Shown: piece by piece, positions 24,945-34,532 of the stretch | Numbering within the stretch: position 1 is the first letter of the stretch | How the letters are laid out: the number at the start of each line of letters is the position of its first letter | Origin: GCA-2686265 sp036010965 | GTDB lineage: Bacteria > Planctomycetota > UBA1135 > GCA-002686595 | Assembly (NCBI GenBank): GCA_036010965.1 | Contig: DASCMO010000010.1 | Span: 43,774 to 107,773, forward strand | Length of the DNA: 64,000 bases | Direction: 5' to 3' | Notes under the pieces: generated by a model | The model's input: the letters and a program-made list of their open reading frames with translations, nothing else | What the model was told of the DNA's origin: nothing | The model's database searches: none | Program-made: the position numbers and the translations under genes

Positions 24945-27900
24945 TCATGCTCCGGGCGCGCTCTGGGAGGGCATGCGCAGTCGCGCGAGGCGTCGCAGGG
25001 CGGAATGGGTCCGCTCGGAGAGCACGCGCCCGAGGTCGTCGAGCAGGGTGAACGCCAGAGGGACGACCCAGAGCGTGAAGAAGGTGCTGATGGCGAGGCC
25101 GCCGGCGACACAGGTCGCAAGTGCGCGGTAGTCGATCCCCTCGGCCGGCGGCTCGGCGAGGGCCATCGGCAGGAGGCCGAAGATTGTCGTCACGGCGGTC
25201 ATCACGATCGGTCGCACGCGCGTGCGACTGCCCTCGAGGACCGCGAGCCGGCGCTCCATGCCGCTCGCCTGCAGGCGGTGGATGCGGTCGATCAGGACGA
25301 TGCCGTTGTTGACCACCACGCCCACCAGGATGATCAGTCCGATGAACCCGACCGAGTCCATGGGCGTGCGCGTCAGGTACAGGGTCCATAGGGCGCCGGT
25401 AGCGGCGAAGGGGATCGTGAAGAGCACGGAGAAGGGGCGCAGCAGGGACTCGAACAGGATCGACATCAGCAGGAACACGAGCACGACGGAGAGGGACAGG
25501 GCGCGCTTCATCTGCCCTAGCTCCGTCGCCTGCCGCGAGCCGACCGAGTCGTCGCTCGCGACGGAGTAGCCGCGCGGCAGGTCCATGGTACGCAGAGCCG
25601 CCATGCCCGCCTCGGAGACGGCCTGCTGGCGAGTCGGGTCCACCACGCGTCCCTGGATCGTGAACGACGCCTTTCCGTTGCGGCGGAAGATGCTGCGCGA
25701 TCCGCGCTGGAAGCGCAGGCTGGCGAAGGCGGCCAGGGGGACCGGCCCGCTGAGGGTCTGGATATCGAGGTCGCGCAGGGTGTCGAGCCCGGCGACCTCT
25801 TCCTCGTCGTATTCGATGTAGAAGGGCAGCTCGCGCCCGGGCTCCTGGAAGAACGGCAGGGCCGCGCCGCGCAGGGCCCAGGAAATGTTCTGCAGGGCGA
25901 GCTGGGCGTTGACCCCCAGGCGCCAGGCCTGTTCGCTGTCCATCGCCACGCGCACCTGCTCGGGAGCGTCGCCGAGCGGAGAGGAGATGTCCTCGAGCCC
26001 TTCCACTTCCTCAAGGACGGCCAGGGCCGCGCGCCCCAGGGCAGCCAGCTCGTCGGCGTCGGGACCCTCGAGCGCGAAGGTCACCATGGAGCGGTTGCGC
26101 GTGTCGATGGACTGCTGCTCCGAGAAGTTCACGCGGTGGCCGGGGAGCGCGGGCCAGATCTCCTTCAGGCGCCGCCGCACGTGCTCGATGTGTTCGGGCG
26201 TCTGCGCTTCGTTCCAGTAGATCGTGAGGCTTCCGCCGCCGCGGTCGAAGCTGATCGACGCGTGGTCGTGCCCGAACTCGGAGCGGCGTTCGGCGACCGG
26301 GCCCTCGTAGAGCGTCAATTCCTCGCTGGCCTCGGCCAGGGTGAAGTTGTCCTCGAGTTCGATGCGGACCGTGAGGCGGCTGCGCGTCTCCTCCGCTCCG
26401 AAGGCGGCGAAGGTGATCCCGCTCTGGGGCACCATGACCGAGCACATCGCCGCGCAGGCCAGCATGGAGGCGAAGAGGCGATGACGCAGGGTCCAGTCCA
26501 GGAGGCTGGCATTGGCGTTCACCAGCATGTCGACGAGGGAAACGGAGTCCGGGGCGTCGCGGCGGGGCGCGAGCCGGGGGCGGGCGGCCGGGCGGGCGCG
26601 CCAGCGAGCCAGGCCGAACAGGCACAGGGCCGCGCCCAGGAGTGCCGCCGGAAGGGCGGCCGCCAGGGCCAGGGTGTGCGGGGCGAGGGCGGCGCCAGCG
26701 GGCGCCAGGCCGACCTCGCGCAGGGGGGCCAGGGCATCGTCGGGCGGGGCGAACAGACGCCAGCAGGCGAGGCCCGCAAGGAGGGAGACGAGCAGCGCGC
26801 GCAGCGGGGTAAGGAGCCGCAGGAGTCCGCGTTCGAGCAGGTGCACGGCGCCCAGGGCCAGTCCGCCGAGGTGCGCGAGGGCTCTCAGTATCCGCAGGGT
26901 GGCGCGCGCGGGGAGCGCCGCCAGGGGAGCCAGGGTGCGGGCGAAGGCCTCGGCGCCTGCCCGGCGCGGACCGACGATTCGCGCCGCGGCAACGGGCAGG
27001 AAGACCAGGGCCACGAGCAGGCTGAACGCGAGGGAAAGGCACAGAGGCATGCCCACGGCCCCGAACATGAGCCGCGCCATGGGGTCACCGGTCATGAAGA
27101 TCATCGGCAGGAAGACGACCACCGTCGTCATCGTCGCCAGGGAGACCGCCAGGCCCACGTCGCTCACCCCGGCCGCCGCGGCCTCGCGTGGCGGGAGTCC
27201 CTCGCGATGGAGGCGTGCGATGTTCTCGATAACGACCACCGAGTTGTCCACCAGCATCCCGATCCCCAGGGTGATGCCGGTCATCGTCAGGATGTTGAAG
27301 GTGCCGCCGGCGAAGTAGACCCAGGCCACGGCCAGGAGGGACGAGACGGGAATCGAGAGCGCCACGCAGAGGGTCACCCGCACGCGGCGCAGGAACGAGA
27401 GCAGGACCAGCGCCGCCAGGGCGCCGCCCCACAGAGCGGTGCTGCGCAGCTGTCCGATGGAGGCCTCGATGAACGCCCCCTGGCTGAACAGGTTCAGGAA
27501 CTCCATCTGGCCTCGGAGCTCGGGGCTCGCCTCCAGCTCGGCGAAGGCGGCTTCCACACGGCGCGCCGTCTCCACCACGTTGGCCGAACTCTCCTGGCCG
27601 ATCTGTCCGAAGTAGGCTCGGGCGCCGTCGATGCGCGAGAGGTTGTTGACGACTGCCTTGACGCGCTCGATGCGCGCCACGTCCGCCAGCACCAGTCCGC
27701 CGCCGACGGGAAAGCGTTCGATCTCCTCGAGGGTCCCAAAGCGCATGTCGGAGCGCACGAGCACGCGCCGCCGGCCGTCGTACACCTCCCCCAGAGGCTC
27801 GGTGAAGTTGTCCTGGCTCAAGCGCAGCACCAGCGCACCGAGGTCGAGGCGCGCGGCCTTGACCCTCTCCTCGTCGAGCAATATTCGGATCGAGTCCTCT

Positions 27901-28451
27901 AGCCGGCCCCAGATCTGTACGCGACTGACGCCGTCGACCGCCTCCAGCCGGCGCTGCACGATCGTCTCGACCAGGTAGTCGGTGCGGTCACTCTGTCCGT
28001 CGTGCAGCAGAGCGAACCACATCAAGGGCAGGTCCCCGTCGTTCCAGGACCAGATCTGGACGCGCTCCAGCTCGTCGGGGAGCTCGGGCCGCGTGCGCTC
28101 GATGCGGTCACGCAACTCGGCGCGCGCGAGGTCGATGTCGGCTCCGCGTTCGAAGTGGACCTCGATCCGCGCCTGGTCCTCGTCGGACCAGCTGTAGACG
28201 TCCGCGATGCCACCCATGGTCCGGATCTGCTCTTCCAGAGGGCGCACGACCTTGGCCTCGTTCTCCTCGGCGCTCGCCCCGGGATTCCAGGCGATGACCG
28301 TCAGCCTGTCGCTCTGGATGCCTCCGGGCATCATCTCGAGCGGGATCCGCGCATAGGCGATCACGCCTACGACGATCAGGGTCAGGAAGGTGACCAGCAG
28401 GGTCACCGGCCGGGTGACCGCGCCATCGAAGAGCCTCGCCCGCCTTCTCAT
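24945..28451 (-). CDS. RND-family efflux permease (second of a tandem pair)
   Basis: ATG 28451 overlaps the stop of the first RND gene (ATGA). The 1168-residue protein has the two RND halves: a membrane helix near the start (VTLLVTFLTLIVVGVIAYARI), the porter loop with PGASAEENEAKVVRPLEEQI, and TM4 GMLVDNSVVVIENIARLHRE, where a single Asp followed by Asn replaces the AcrB Asp pair. In the second half comes GVVVNNGIVLIDRIHRL. Between the halves is an unusual insert of about 150 residues (nt about 26520-26990) with several hydrophobic Ala/Leu-rich helices absent from AcrB-type pumps. It would export a substrate with the adaptor encoded upstream. No TolC-type channel gene is in the window. Confidence 0.88.
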   Translation of the reverse strand: MRRRARLFDGAVTRPVTLLVTFLTLIVVGVIAYARIPLEMMPGGIQSDRLTVIAWNPGASAEENEAKVVRPLEEQIRTMGGIADVYSWSDEDQARIEVHFERGADIDLARAELRDRIERTRPELPDELERVQIWSWNDGDLPLMWFALLHDGQSDRTDYLVETIVQRRLEAVDGVSRVQIWGRLEDSIRILLDEERVKAARLDLGALVLRLSQDNFTEPLGEVYDGRRRVLVRSDMRFGTLEEIERFPVGGGLVLADVARIERVKAVVNNLSRIDGARAYFGQIGQESSANVVETARRVEAAFAELEASPELRGQMEFLNLFSQGAFIEASIGQLRSTALWGGALAALVLLSFLRRVRVTLCVALSIPVSSLLAVAWVYFAGGTFNILTMTGITLGIGMLVDNSVVVIENIARLHREGLPPREAAAAGVSDVGLAVSLATMTTVVVFLPMIFMTGDPMARLMFGAVGMPLCLSLAFSLLVALVFLPVAAARIVGPRRAGAEAFARTLAPLAALPARATLRILRALAHLGGLALGAVHLLERGLLRLLTPLRALLVSLLAGLACWRLFAPPDDALAPLREVGLAPAGAALAPHTLALAAALPAALLGAALCLFGLARWRARPAARPRLAPRRDAPDSVSLVDMLVNANASLLDWTLRHRLFASMLACAAMCSVMVPQSGITFAAFGAEETRSRLTVRIELEDNFTLAEASEELTLYEGPVAERRSEFGHDHASISFDRGGGSLTIYWNEAQTPEHIEHVRRRLKEIWPALPGHRVNFSEQQSIDTRNRSMVTFALEGPDADELAALGRAALAVLEEVEGLEDISSPLGDAPEQVRVAMDSEQAWRLGVNAQLALQNISWALRGAALPFFQEPGRELPFYIEYDEEEVAGLDTLRDLDIQTLSGPVPLAAFASLRFQRGSRSIFRRNGKASFTIQGRVVDPTRQQAVSEAGMAALRTMDLPRGYSVASDDSVGSRQATELGQMKRALSLSVVLVFLLMSILFESLLRPFSVLFTIPFAATGALWTLYLTRTPMDSVGFIGLIILVGVVVNNGIVLIDRIHRLQASGMERRLAVLEGSRTRVRPIVMTAVTTIFGLLPMALAEPPAEGIDYRALATCVAGGLAISTFFTLWVVPLAFTLLDDLGRVLSERTHSALRRLARLRMPSQSAPGA

Positions 28452-31400
28452 GCTCGGGCTCGCTCTCTCCTCGCCGCGGACCGGCCCCCGGCGAGCAGGG
28501 AGTAGACGACCGGGATCACCACCAGGGTCAAGAGCGTCGAGCACGCTAGACCGCAGACGACCGTGATCGCCATCGGTGCGCGCACCTCCCGACCTTCACC
28601 CGAACCGAGGGCACCCAGGAGTGGCAAGCTCGCCAGCCAGCCGGTGAGAGGCAACAGCCCTAGAACCGTGGTCGTGGTCGTCATCAGGATCGGGCGCAGG
28701 CGGGCGCGCCCCGCTTCGAGGATCGCCTCGCGCAGCGCAAGGCCCTCGTCGCGCTTGCGATTGATGCGGTCCACGAGCACGATCGCGTTGTTGACCACGA
28801 TCCCCGCCAGGAGGATCAGGCCGATGAAGACCACGACCGAGAGCGGCGTGTCGAGCCAGTCGAGGGCGAACACGACGCCGACCCCGGCCAGGGGCACGGT
28901 CAGCAGGATGATCAGGGGCTGCACCAGGGACTCGAACTGGCTGGCCATCACGACGTAGACCAGAAAGATCGCCAGGAGGAGCGCGAACAGCAGGCTGTCG
29001 AGCCCTTCTTCGAGCGCGCGCTTCTGACCGCCGAGCTCGACGGTGACGTCGCCGGGTTTCTCAAGGGTCGCCAGGGCCCGCTCCACACGCTGGTTCAGTC
29101 CTCCCAGATCGATTCCCGTGCCCGAGGCCGTGATGATGACCGCGCGCGTGTTGCCGATGCGTCGGATCTCCGCCGGACCCTGCACCAGGCGCACGCGCGC
29201 CACGGCGTTGAGGGGCACGGGCGTCTCGGCGGCCGGATTGACCGCCAGGTCGAGCACGTCGTCGAGATCGTTCAGGAAGCGCTCGTCTCCCAGCACCCGG
29301 ATGTCGATGCGGTCGTCGCCCTCGACAAAGCGCGTCGGGACGCTGCCGAGCAGCTGGTCGCGGACGAGTGAGGATACGGCCGCAAGGTCGAGACCGTACT
29401 CGAGGGTCTTGTCGCGATCGAAGACGATGCGCGCCTCGGGGTGGCCGGGGCGAACGGTGGTGCGGATGTCGGTCAGGCCCTCGACGCCTTCCATGCGCCG
29501 TGCGACCTCGGCAGCGACCGCGCGCATGCGCACGAGGTCGTGGCCCCCGACCTCGACCGCGATCGGCGCGTCGATCGAGAAGGGGGTCGGTCGCGTCACG
29601 TCCACCGAGCGCGCCTCGGGGCGCTCCTCGAGCAGGGCGCGCACCTCGTTGAGGAGTACCTCCTCGCGCTCCGCCGCGCGCGCCTCGGGGGTCAGGCGCA
29701 CGGTCAGGCGCGCGGTGTGCTCGCCCTCGATGTCGCGCGAGAGGGTGTCGGCCTCGACTCCCACGGTCAGGGCCGTGACGGCCACGCCGGGCAGGGCGCG
29801 CACGCGCTCCTCCACCGCGACCAGGACGCGCTCGGTGTCGAACAGGGGGGTCTCGACTCCCAGGCCCACGTGGGCGGTGAACTCGCCCTGTCGGATCTCG
29901 CCCAGGAGCTCGGCTCCCAGGTGCGGGACGCGCGCGAGGGCTCCGGCGCCGAGCAGGGCGACGCCGGCCAGGACCGCGGCCCGGTGGGCGAGGGCGCTGG
30001 CCAGGGTGCGGTCGTAGAGGAGCTCGGTCCGAGCCCAGGCGCGGTCGAAGAGCCGCCGCAGGGGCGCGCTGAGCACGCTCCCCAGGCGCCAGAGCACGGC
30101 GCTCAGGGCGACGACCGCAGCCACCGTCAGTTCGTAGAGAACCAGGATCCCGCGGCCGCAGAGCGAGAGGCTCCGCGGAATGAGCGTCCCCATGGTCCAG
30201 GGTGCGGGCGGGGGGGGCGCTGCATCGCGCACGGCCGCCGCCTCGATCCGCAGCTCTCCCGCCAGCCAGGGGCGCGAGGCGAGCATCGGAATGAAGAGCA
30301 CGGCCACCAGCAGGGAGACGAGCAGGGCAGAGACGACCGTCACCGCCTGGTCGCCGAAGATCTGGCCCGCGATGCCGTGCACGAAGACGATCGGCGCAAA
30401 GACCGCCACGGTGGTCAGGGTCGAGGCCACGATCGCGCCTGCCACCTCGCTCACGCCGCGTACCGCCGCCGCCGACAGATCGTCGCCCTCCTCGCGGCAG
30501 CGCGTGATGGACTCCAGGACGACGATGGCGTTGTCCACGAGCATCCCGACCCCCAGGGCCAGGCCTCCGAGGGACATCAGGTTGAGGGACACGTCGAGCA
30601 GGAACATCGGCGCGAAGGTCACGACGACGGAGATCGGGATCGAGAGCGCGACGATCAGCGTGCTGGCCGCTCGCCGCAGGAAGAACCACATGACGATGAT
30701 CGCGAGCGCGGCCCCGAACAGGGCAGCCTGGCGCACGTCGTCGATGGCGGCCCGGATGAACAGGGACTGGTCCGAGAGGATCGCGATCTGCACCTCGTTC
30801 CGCAGGCGCCAGGCCAGGTACTCCTCCTGGTGACGGTCTTTCCAGAGCCCGCCCTCCCCCTCGCGCTCCGTGTGGGCCCGTTGCTCGCGCGTTCCCAGAG
30901 CGCGTTCCCTGACGGCGTCGGCGACCTCGACGATGTTCACGCCCGCCTCGCGATAGATGGCGATCTCGACCGCCTCGCCCCCGTCGAGGCGCGTGATGAC
31001 CTCGCGCTTCTTGTGGGTGCGCTCGACCCTCGCGATGTCGCCGATGCGGATCACCGCATCACCGCGCTCGACCAGCGGCAGGGCCTCGATCTCCGCCAGG
31101 TCCCGGAACTCGTTCAGGGTGCGCACGAGGTACTCGGTCGAGCCCTCGCGCAGGACGCCCCCCGAGGCGTTCAGGTTTTCCTGACTCAGGCGCAGGGCGA
31201 CCTGAGCCGGATCGATGGAGTGGGCGGCCAGCTTGTGCGGGTCGACCCGCACCCGGATCTCCTCCTCGAGGCCGCCGCGCACCGCCACCGCCGCGACGCC
31301 CGGGATCGACTCCAGCTCGCGCTCGATCTTGTGCTCGACGATCCAGCGCAGGTGTGCCAGATCACGCGCGCCGTCCGAGGAGGCGGCGCCGGTCACCCCC

Positions 31401-31861
31401 AGGCGCAGGATCGGATCGAGGTTCGGGTCGTAGCGCAGGATCAGGGGGCGCTCGGCCCCCGGAGGCAGGATCAGGCTGTCGAGCCGGTCGCGCACGTCCT
31501 GGACCGCGAAGGTCATCTTCGTGCCCCACTCGTACTCGAGCACGACGTCGCTGGCTCCGGCGCGGCTGATGGAGCTGGTGCGGACCAGGTCTGAGAGGGA
31601 ACCGAGAGATTCCTGGATGCGGCGCGAGACGCGGTCCTCGATGTCCTCGGGGGCGGCGCCGGGCCAGGCGGTGCGCACGGTCAGCGTCGGGTAGCTGATC
31701 TCCGGCAGGAGGTCCATCGGCAGCTTCGAGAGCGAGATCGCTCCGAAGACGGCGATGGTCACCATGAACATGGTGACCGCCACCGGTCGCCGAGTGACCC
31801 AGGCGAGGCGCGAGGGCCCGCCGGCCCCCTGGTCAGCGTGCGCGTCGGAAGTGGGCGTCAC
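28448..31861 (-). CDS. RND-family efflux permease (first of a tandem pair)
   Basis: The protein of about 1137 residues shows the standard RND plan. The first helix region is RPVAVTMFMVTIAVFGAISL, followed by the porter motif WPGAAPEDIEDRVSRRIQES. TM4 is GMLVDNAIVVLESITRCREE (D-N instead of D-D), and TM10-11 is GIVVNNAIVLVDRINRKRD. A charged and hydrophobic insert between halves (nt about 30050-30270) adds an extra helix. I prefer GTG 31861, 7 nt after the adaptor's stop; GTG 31888 would overlap that gene by 20 nt. Two different permeases after one adaptor suggest a heteromeric pump of the MdtBC kind or two pumps sharing an adaptor. The substrate is unknown. Confidence 0.88.
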   Translation of the reverse strand: MTPTSDAHADQGAGGPSRLAWVTRRPVAVTMFMVTIAVFGAISLSKLPMDLLPEISYPTLTVRTAWPGAAPEDIEDRVSRRIQESLGSLSDLVRTSSISRAGASDVVLEYEWGTKMTFAVQDVRDRLDSLILPPGAERPLILRYDPNLDPILRLGVTGAASSDGARDLAHLRWIVEHKIERELESIPGVAAVAVRGGLEEEIRVRVDPHKLAAHSIDPAQVALRLSQENLNASGGVLREGSTEYLVRTLNEFRDLAEIEALPLVERGDAVIRIGDIARVERTHKKREVITRLDGGEAVEIAIYREAGVNIVEVADAVRERALGTREQRAHTEREGEGGLWKDRHQEEYLAWRLRNEVQIAILSDQSLFIRAAIDDVRQAALFGAALAIIVMWFFLRRAASTLIVALSIPISVVVTFAPMFLLDVSLNLMSLGGLALGVGMLVDNAIVVLESITRCREEGDDLSAAAVRGVSEVAGAIVASTLTTVAVFAPIVFVHGIAGQIFGDQAVTVVSALLVSLLVAVLFIPMLASRPWLAGELRIEAAAVRDAAPPPPAPWTMGTLIPRSLSLCGRGILVLYELTVAAVVALSAVLWRLGSVLSAPLRRLFDRAWARTELLYDRTLASALAHRAAVLAGVALLGAGALARVPHLGAELLGEIRQGEFTAHVGLGVETPLFDTERVLVAVEERVRALPGVAVTALTVGVEADTLSRDIEGEHTARLTVRLTPEARAAEREEVLLNEVRALLEERPEARSVDVTRPTPFSIDAPIAVEVGGHDLVRMRAVAAEVARRMEGVEGLTDIRTTVRPGHPEARIVFDRDKTLEYGLDLAAVSSLVRDQLLGSVPTRFVEGDDRIDIRVLGDERFLNDLDDVLDLAVNPAAETPVPLNAVARVRLVQGPAEIRRIGNTRAVIITASGTGIDLGGLNQRVERALATLEKPGDVTVELGGQKRALEEGLDSLLFALLLAIFLVYVVMASQFESLVQPLIILLTVPLAGVGVVFALDWLDTPLSVVVFIGLILLAGIVVNNAIVLVDRINRKRDEGLALREAILEAGRARLRPILMTTTTTVLGLLPLTGWLASLPLLGALGSGEGREVRAPMAITVVCGLACSTLLTLVVIPVVYSLLAGGRSAARRERARA

Positions 31862-31868
31862 CGGTCCC

Positions 31869-33164
31869 CTAGTCTTCCGTCCTGGCACGGTCGTCCGCGC
31901 TGTCGGTCACCTCGACCTGCGCACCGTCCTCCAGGTCGCGGTTGCCGACCTCGACGACGAGTGCTCCGGCCATCAGGGTCCCGGCCTCGCGCGGGGTCAC
32001 CTCCACCGAATCGCCCTCGCTGAATCCGGGGCTGACCTGGACGCGATGGGCTGCTCCGTCGCGTACGCAGAACACGACCGTGACGTCACCCTCGCGCCGC
32101 AGGGCACGCTTGGGAACGACCAGGGCGTCGACGTGCCGCTCGAGGACGACCTCGAGGCGCAGCAACATCCCCGGCAGCAAGCTCGTGCCGTCGGCGTGGG
32201 GCAGGAGTCGGGCGGTGACGCGGAAGGAACCCGAGGCGGAGTCGATGCTCGGGCTGATGCGTTCGATCACGCCCGGGAACTCGTAGCCCGGCACGGCCTC
32301 CGCCCTGGCGCGGATGCGCACGTCGCCGTGGGCCGCGCCCTCACCGTCGGTGTCCGTGCCGAGAGCCGCGAAGACGCCCAGCTCCCGCTGCGGCCGCGGG
32401 AACACGGCCCGCAGGTGCCCGAGGTCTGTCAGCACGAAGGCCTCGGTCGCCGGACCGGCGTTGTCCCCGACGCGCAGGTCGCGGCGCGCGATGACGCCGG
32501 CGAAGGGGGCGGTGATCTCGGTGTGGGAGAGGGTGACCTCCGCGCGCTCGCAGGCCAGCCGCGCGCGGCTGGCCGCCGTGGAGGCGGCGCGCTCGTCGAG
32601 GGCGGCCCGTTCGGCCGCCAGGGTGCCCGTCGTGTGGGCGCGCAGGGCGCTGTCGCGATCAAAGGCGAGCTGCTCAAGGTCCTGGTCGGAGATCAGTCCC
32701 GCCCGGGCGTTGCGTTCGAACTGCCGCTCGGCCTGCTCGTGGCTCAGCCGCAGGCCCTCGGCGGCGGCGGCGGCCTCGCGTTGGGAGAGGGCGGCGCGCA
32801 GCACACTGTCCTCGGCTTCCACGAGAGCCAGACGTGTCTCCTCCAAGGCGGCCCGGGCGTCGCGCTGGTCGAGCACGGCGAGCACCGCTCCGGCCTCGAC
32901 CGCGTCGCCCTCCTCGACCCGCAGGTCGATCACCACGCCTGAGGTGCGCGGCATGATCGTGACCTGGCGTTCGCTCTCCACCACCGAGGTGGTCGAGAGC
33001 ACGCGCCGCATCTCGCGCCGCTCGACCGTCATCACCCGCACGCGCGTCGGCTCGAGGCGGCCGGTGGTGGAGGCGAGCGAGGCGTCGGTGGCGGAGGAGC
33101 TGCGACCGCAGCCCGCGACGAGCAAGGCGGCGGCCGCCGCGAGGGGGATAGTGGGCGTGCGCAT
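31869..33164 (-). CDS. RND periplasmic adaptor (HlyD/MFP family) lipoprotein
   Basis: The N-terminus MRTPTIPLAAAAALLVAGC is a lipoprotein signal with Cys19. The 431-residue protein has the membrane-fusion layout. A beta-barrel/lipoyl half comes first (GVVIDLRVEEGDAVEAGAVL), then a long alpha-hairpin (about residues 100-200, rich in A/E/R) and the second lipoyl half ITAPFAGVIARRDLRVGD. The C-terminal barrel and membrane-proximal parts (SLLPGMLLRLEVVLERH, VVPKRALRREGDVTVVF) follow. It bridges the two downstream permeases to an outer-membrane channel not seen here. A -10 box lies only 7 nt before the ATG, so the message may be leaderless. Confidence 0.9.
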   Translation of the reverse strand: MRTPTIPLAAAAALLVAGCGRSSSATDASLASTTGRLEPTRVRVMTVERREMRRVLSTTSVVESERQVTIMPRTSGVVIDLRVEEGDAVEAGAVLAVLDQRDARAALEETRLALVEAEDSVLRAALSQREAAAAAEGLRLSHEQAERQFERNARAGLISDQDLEQLAFDRDSALRAHTTGTLAAERAALDERAASTAASRARLACERAEVTLSHTEITAPFAGVIARRDLRVGDNAGPATEAFVLTDLGHLRAVFPRPQRELGVFAALGTDTDGEGAAHGDVRIRARAEAVPGYEFPGVIERISPSIDSASGSFRVTARLLPHADGTSLLPGMLLRLEVVLERHVDALVVPKRALRREGDVTVVFCVRDGAAHRVQVSPGFSEGDSVEVTPREAGTLMAGALVVEVGNRDLEDGAQVEVTDSADDRARTED

Positions 33165-33171
33165 GACGTCT

Positions 33172-33177
33172 ATTCTA
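33172..33177 (-). promoter_or_regulatory. -10 box just upstream of the adaptor gene
   Basis: On the minus strand TAGAAT is followed by 7 nt and then the ATG at 33164. Transcription would start at or beside the start codon. I see no good -35. Confidence 0.4.
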
Positions 33178-33306
33178 GGCAGGAGAGCGTTCCAGCCGGA
33201 GCGTGTCCGGGCCGGAGAGTGTCCACGGCGGCGTGTCGGCGTGTCGGCCCGCTTTCCTCACGAGGCTTTGCGCGTTCTGGCGTGAAGGCTCGTGAAGGAT
33301 GCAAGC

Positions 33307-33312
33307 TAGACT
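33307..33312 (+). promoter_or_regulatory. -10 box just upstream of moeA
   Basis: TAGACT is followed by 8 nt and then ATG 33321. This predicts a leaderless or nearly leaderless moeA-lnt message. The -35 region is weak. Confidence 0.4.
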
Positions 33313-33320
33313 CCGCAGAT

Positions 33321-34532
33321 ATGCGGACCCCCGGGGAAGCTGTTTCCGAGATTCTCGAGCACACCGCCGGACCTGGCGAGGCCGAGGACTGTGTCCTGGC
33401 GGAGGCTGCCGGGCGCGTTCTGGCGTCCGACGTCGAGGCAGACCGGGACCTGCCGCCCTTCGAGAAGAGTGCCATGGACGGCTACGCGGTCCAGCGCGCC
33501 GACTTCTCGGGCGCCAGCGCCAGCGAGGTCGCCCTGCGCCTGGTGGGCGAGTCCAGCGCCGGGAGCCCCCACGAGGGTGCGCTCGAGGCCGGCGAGTGCA
33601 TCGCGATCTACACCGGGGCCGTGGTCCCCGATGACTGCGACGCAGTCGTGATGGTCGAGCGTACGCGCCGCGAGGACGACACGGTCTGGATGACGGACGA
33701 TCCGCGGCCGCGCCAGCACATCTGCGCCCGCGGCGAGGACGTGCGCCGCGGCCAGCGGGTCCTCGCCGGCGGCCGGCGCCTGGGGCCGGCGGACCTCTCG
33801 GTCCTGGCGTCGGTCGGCTGCGAGCCCGTGCCCGTCTTTCCGCGCCCGCGCGTCTCGATCCTGACCACCGGCGACGAGCTCGTGTCGCCCGCCGAGGTGC
33901 CCGGACCGGGCCAGATTCGCGAGGGCAACACCCTGCACCTGGCGGCCCTGGCGCGCGCCGCGGGAGCGGTCGTCCTGCGCGCCGAGGTTCTGCGCGACGA
34001 CCCCGAGCACCTGGCGCGCTCCTTCGAGCTTGCCCTGGCCGACTCCGACTTCCTGATCTCCACCGGCGGCGTGAGCATGGGTCGCTACGACCTGGTCGGT
34101 GACGCCTTGCGGGCTTGCGGGGTCGAGCGCGTCTTTCACAAGGTGGCCATCAAGCCCGGCAAGCCGGTCTGGTTCGGCGTCCGCGAGGAGGTCGCCGTCT
34201 TCGGTCTGCCCGGAAACCCCGTCTCGTGCCTGGTGGGCCACGAGGTCTTCGTGCGTCCCGCCCTGGCAAAGCGCGCTGGAGCCGTCGCGGAACAGGCCGA
34301 GGGCCTGCGCCTGGGGAGCTGGGAGGGAGATTCTCCGCGAACAGGCGATCGCCAGCAGAACATCCCCGTGGCCGTCACCCTCGGTGAAGACGGCGTGGAC
34401 CTCCTGCGACCCGTGCCCTGGCGCTCTTCCGCCGATGTCGTGGGTCTGGCGCGCGCGGGGGGCCTGGCGGTGCTCGCGCCCGGAGAGACCCTCGAGCCCG
34501 GCGACCTCTGCCCCTACCGGCCGCTGGCTTGA
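33321..34532 (+). CDS. moeA: Molybdopterin molybdenumtransferase MoeA
   Basis: The 403-residue protein inserts molybdate into molybdopterin-AMP. Signatures in order are DLPPFEKSAMDGYAV (residues about 46-60), GECIAIYTGAVVPDDCDAVV, RPRVSILTTGDELVSP, STGGVSMGRYDLV, KVAIKPGKPVWFGV and GLPGNPVSCLVG, all canonical for MoeA. The frame is open from 33219, but ATG 33321 begins the conserved region and sits 8 nt after a -10 box. The lnt start codon overlaps its stop (TTGA). No other molybdenum cofactor gene is nearby, so the pairing with lnt looks accidental. Confidence 0.95.
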   Translation: MRTPGEAVSEILEHTAGPGEAEDCVLAEAAGRVLASDVEADRDLPPFEKSAMDGYAVQRADFSGASASEVALRLVGESSAGSPHEGALEAGECIAIYTGAVVPDDCDAVVMVERTRREDDTVWMTDDPRPRQHICARGEDVRRGQRVLAGGRRLGPADLSVLASVGCEPVPVFPRPRVSILTTGDELVSPAEVPGPGQIREGNTLHLAALARAAGAVVLRAEVLRDDPEHLARSFELALADSDFLISTGGVSMGRYDLVGDALRACGVERVFHKVAIKPGKPVWFGVREEVAVFGLPGNPVSCLVGHEVFVRPALAKRAGAVAEQAEGLRLGSWEGDSPRTGDRQQNIPVAVTLGEDGVDLLRPVPWRSSADVVGLARAGGLAVLAPGETLEPGDLCPYRPLA

